Assembly: GCA_903824735.1 (NCBI GenBank)
Contig: CAIJXO010000050.1
Location: forward strand, 1 to 13,146
From: an uncultured bacterium
GTDB taxonomy: Bacteria; Patescibacteriota; Minisyncoccia; Phycocordibacterales; GWA1-40-21
Length of the DNA: 13,146 nucleotides
Direction of reading: 5' to 3'
The first letter of the stretch is position 1, and the number at the start of each line of letters is the position of its first letter. Below, piece by piece: positions 11,671 to 13,146 of the stretch. The notes beneath the pieces are model-generated. The model did not search any database. It saw only the letters and a list, made by a program, of their open reading frames with translations, and was not told the origin of the DNA. The position numbers and the translations under genes were made by a program.

Positions 11671-12093
11671 ATGATAATTGAATTAACATCAGCAGTCGCT
11701 CTACTGATATCATCGCTATATGGTCCAGCCAGTGCTGTGGCTCAAGATATGGCCGGTGATATAAACACTCAAAGCCAAGCGGCGATTGAGAAGCCAGTAA
11801 CGCTCGCTAAATACGTGCAGGAATATTTTGCCGAGACTCCGGTCTTAGCCGAGATTGCTTTCTGCGAGTCAACTCTCCGACAGGTAGATAAGTCTGGTAA
11901 GGTCTTGAGGGGGAAGGTGAACTCTGACGATGTTGGCCTAATGCAGATCAACGAGGTCTATCACGGCGAGAAAGCCAAGTCTATGGATATGAATCTTGAG
12001 ACTATCGAAGGTAACTTAGCTTATGCTAAATACTTGTACGATAAGGAAGGGACAAGACCATGGAATTCTTCGGCCAAGTGTTGGAATAAGTAA
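11671..12093 (+). CDS. Secreted lysozyme-like (transglycosylase-fold) protein
   Basis: 140 residues. A signal peptide is likely: a hydrophobic stretch at 7-22 and a possible cleavage after AVA (22-24). The mature part has AEIAFCESTLRQVDKSG (60-76), RGKVNSDDVGLMQINEVYH (80-98), EGNLAYAKYLYDKEGTRPW (113-131) and a final KCW (136-138). The E-S-x-x-R-Q, G-L-M-Q-I-N and N-x-x-Y-A order is that of lytic transglycosylase/lysozyme-fold (SLT-like) proteins. E66 would be the catalytic acid, and C65 and C137 may pair. It would act on peptidoglycan outside the membrane. The protein is small for an enzyme of this class, with one domain and no wall-binding module. It has its own promoter and terminator. 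Stop TAA. Confidence 0.85.
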   Translation: MIIELTSAVALLISSLYGPASAVAQDMAGDINTQSQAAIEKPVTLAKYVQEYFAETPVLAEIAFCESTLRQVDKSGKVLRGKVNSDDVGLMQINEVYHGEKAKSMDMNLETIEGNLAYAKYLYDKEGTRPWNSSAKCWNK

Positions 12094-12103
12094 TACTAAT
12101 CAA

Positions 12104-12143
12104 AAGAAAGACCGCTGCTCAGTAGAGGGTAGCGGCTTTCTTA
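12104..12143. terminator. Terminator, probably bidirectional
   Basis: AAGAAAG plus CCGCT (12104-12116, with one bulged A) pairs with AGCGG plus CTTTCTT (12131-12142), enclosing a loop of about 14 bases. T-rich sequence flanks the G-C core on both strands. It follows the lysozyme-like gene and also lies downstream of the minus-strand small membrane genes. Confidence 0.7.
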
Positions 12144-12206
12144 TAGGGATACCATGTCGCACAATATATCTTCTCCCCAACATATATAGGGGTCTTCCCT
12201 AGGAGA

Positions 12207-12296
12207 CTAAAAGAAAAACGGCCAAGCAAAGACAATGATAAGTATCACGATTAAGATAACGTCCGGTATATTAAATATTTCCCAAAAGTCTTTCAT
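12207..12296 (-). CDS. 29-residue membrane peptide, candidate small gene
   Basis: An ATG at 12296 opens a 29-codon frame ending in TAG at 12207. The peptide is MKDFWEIFNIPDVILIVILI followed by IVFAWPFFF: an amphipathic, aromatic N-terminus and a single membrane helix ending in aromatic residues. It begins 23 bases after the stop of the 74-residue protein on the same strand, so the two could be co-transcribed. AGAGG stands about 14 bases before the ATG, too far for a good ribosome-binding site. The hydrophobic pattern and position argue for a real gene, but an open frame this short can arise by chance. I do not recognise a family. Confidence 0.45.
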   Translation of the reverse strand: MKDFWEIFNIPDVILIVILIIVFAWPFFF

Positions 12297-12319
12297 GGTA
12301 GTAACTTAATCCTCTTTTA

Positions 12320-12544
12320 TTAATTCTTGACAGTATTAACGCTGTTCATAAAAGGCGTCCAGACATATTGAACCCAGAGATCCCAGAGATAAGTTGCCGG
12401 ACCGACGAGGAAGTTGTCCCAAATCTTGACGATGAAATCCCAAATATCTTTTAGGTTGATACCGTAGTAGCTTAAAATGGCGATGGCGACGATAATAATG
12501 ATTATCGACTTAATGAATCCCCTGTTGGTTTGATAATTTTTCAT
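12320..12544 (-). CDS. 74-residue membrane protein of unknown function
   Basis: A short protein with the opening MKNYQTNRGFIKSIIIIIVA, one membrane helix (about 10-28) and an aromatic-rich tail with six tryptophans (DIWDF, KIWDN, YLWDLWVQYVW). The N-R-G-F-I-K/Q-hydrophobic opening occurs in small CPR envelope proteins I have seen left as hypothetical; I cannot assign a function. A consensus TATAAT lies seven bases before its ATG, implying a leaderless mRNA, although it also lies 36 bases downstream of the M23 peptidase gene and could be read through. It is followed by the 29-residue candidate. Stop TAA. Confidence 0.7.
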   Translation of the reverse strand: MKNYQTNRGFIKSIIIIIVAIAILSYYGINLKDIWDFIVKIWDNFLVGPATYLWDLWVQYVWTPFMNSVNTVKN

Positions 12545-12551
12545 AGCATTA

Positions 12552-12579
12552 ATTATATACTATCTATTAATAATTTAAA
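12552..12579 (-). promoter_or_regulatory. Promoter of the 74-residue membrane protein gene, leaderless
   Basis: TATAAT (12557-12552) on the minus strand, TTTAAA (12579-12574) as a weak -35 with a 16-base spacer. Seven bases separate the -10 from the ATG at 12544. Confidence 0.5.
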
Positions 12580-12580
12580 A

Positions 12581-13146
12581 CTACAGATAAAGCAAGGGGT
12601 CAAGGTAAGCTTTAGGATCAGCTAGCGGCAATGTATAAGTACCAGCACAGACAGCACTTTTTAAAGATGAGACTTTTACACCTTGTCTCGCATAAACGCT
12701 CATGTGTAGATGTGGTCCGGTGCTATAACCGGTATTCCCAGAATAAGCTACCACATCGCCAGCGTTTACTTTTTGCCCAACAGTTGCCGTTATTAATGAC
12801 AAGTGACCGTAGGTGCTAGCGAGACCGTTGTCGTAGCGAATAAAAACCCACTTGCCATAGGAAGCGCTTCTGCACACCGCGTCAGTGTCCCCCACACCTT
12901 CGACTACACCAGCGCCGGCTGACATAACAGGTGTACCAATAGCGACCCCAAAGTCCGTACCGTTGTGGTAACCAGAAGCATAAGCGGTCTTAGCAAAACT
13001 GTTGTAACCAAAATTCTGCGTGATCCTGACATTGCTTACCGGCCAAGATAGAATTCCTTTTCCTGAGGTTGGATAACTCTTTGGGTCGATGGCAAGCTTT
13101 AGCTGGGCTTCAAAATTGGCAACTTCTTTTTCAAAAGAATCCATCA
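12581..13146 (-). CDS. M23-family peptidase (LytM/gp13-like), N-terminal part outside window
   Basis: The zinc endopeptidase domain of a wall hydrolase that cuts peptidoglycan cross-bridges, or a degenerate activator of one. The frame is open to the right edge. An ATG at 13144 is present, but the residues before the domain (SFEKEVANFEAQLKLAID) look like the end of a coiled coil, as in CPR M23 proteins with long N-termini, so I treat it as partial. From M at 13144: zinc ligands H60 and D64 (YHNGTDFG) and H147 in HLH (145-147), plus H113 in TYGHL. The catalytic set is complete, so an active enzyme is likely. C91 and C166 could form a disulfide. Stop TAG, 36 bases before the next small gene on the same strand. 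Confidence 0.9.
   Translation of the reverse strand, partial: MDSFEKEVANFEAQLKLAIDPKSYPTSGKGILSWPVSNVRITQNFGYNSFAKTAYASGYHNGTDFGVAIGTPVMSAGAGVVEGVGDTDAVCRSASYGKWVFIRYDNGLASTYGHLSLITATVGQKVNAGDVVAYSGNTGYSTGPHLHMSVYARQGVKVSSLKSAVCAGTYTLPLADPKAYLDPLLYL

Noticed and set aside
1..13146. Recoding of TGA (code 25, as in Gracilibacteria/Absconditabacteria)
   Set aside because: All conserved proteins are complete without in-frame TGA, so TGA is merely unused here, not shown to be sense.
1..13146. A mobile element, defence system or prophage
   Set aside because: No transposase, integrase, toxin-antitoxin pair, nuclease cluster or terminal repeats. The nucleotidyltransferase at the left edge has no visible HEPN-type partner inside the window.

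Overview
The window reads as chromosomal DNA of a Candidate Phyla Radiation bacterium, most likely Parcubacteria/Patescibacteria. This is inferred from the style of the proteins, since no rRNA is present. Genes are densely packed, with overlapping 3' ends and very short intergenic gaps. Base composition is moderate, in the low 40s percent G+C by eye. The set of small envelope proteins (lysozyme-like, M23, S41, Ada-like membrane protein) and the CPR-like forms of CysRS, RecR and the RG-rich DEAD helicase fit that assignment. Ribosomal protein L9, reported missing from some CPR lineages, is present. The standard bacterial code fits every gene.

Layout: (1-677) end of a nucleotidyltransferase-fold protein, entering from the left edge. 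(649-2667, minus) a dnaB-recR operon. (2766-5642, plus) an ABC-F ATPase and an RG-rich DEAD-box helicase, each with its own promoter. (5755-6024) a small coiled-coil protein. (6014-8182, minus) a corA-cysS operon. (8303-9553, plus) an S41 C-terminal processing protease. (9627-10211, minus) a seven-helix membrane protein of unknown function. (10311-11087) convergent rplI (L9) and rpmA (L27) sharing a bidirectional terminator. (11132-12093, plus) a membrane-anchored Ada-like domain protein and a secreted lysozyme-like protein. (12207-13146, minus) the end of an M23 peptidase followed by two very small membrane proteins. No gap without a gene exceeds 300 bases; the longest (11501-11670) holds a terminator-like structure and a promoter. 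I saw no tRNA, rRNA, CRISPR array, insertion sequence, prophage or defence system.

Functionally this is a housekeeping neighbourhood: replication and repair (DnaB, RecR), translation (L9, L27, CysRS, ABC-F), RNA remodelling, ion transport and cell-wall processing. The less ordinary signals are regulatory. At seven genes an extended or near-consensus -10 box ends only 6-8 bases before the best start codon, implying leaderless mRNAs and correcting several starts. Three other genes share an AU-rich leader with a TAAG motif. No gene ends in TGA. Other oddities are a CorA protein with SMT in place of GMN, a 30-base palindrome that fills exactly ten codons of a membrane protein, and a large inverted repeat between the divergent corA and S41 promoters.
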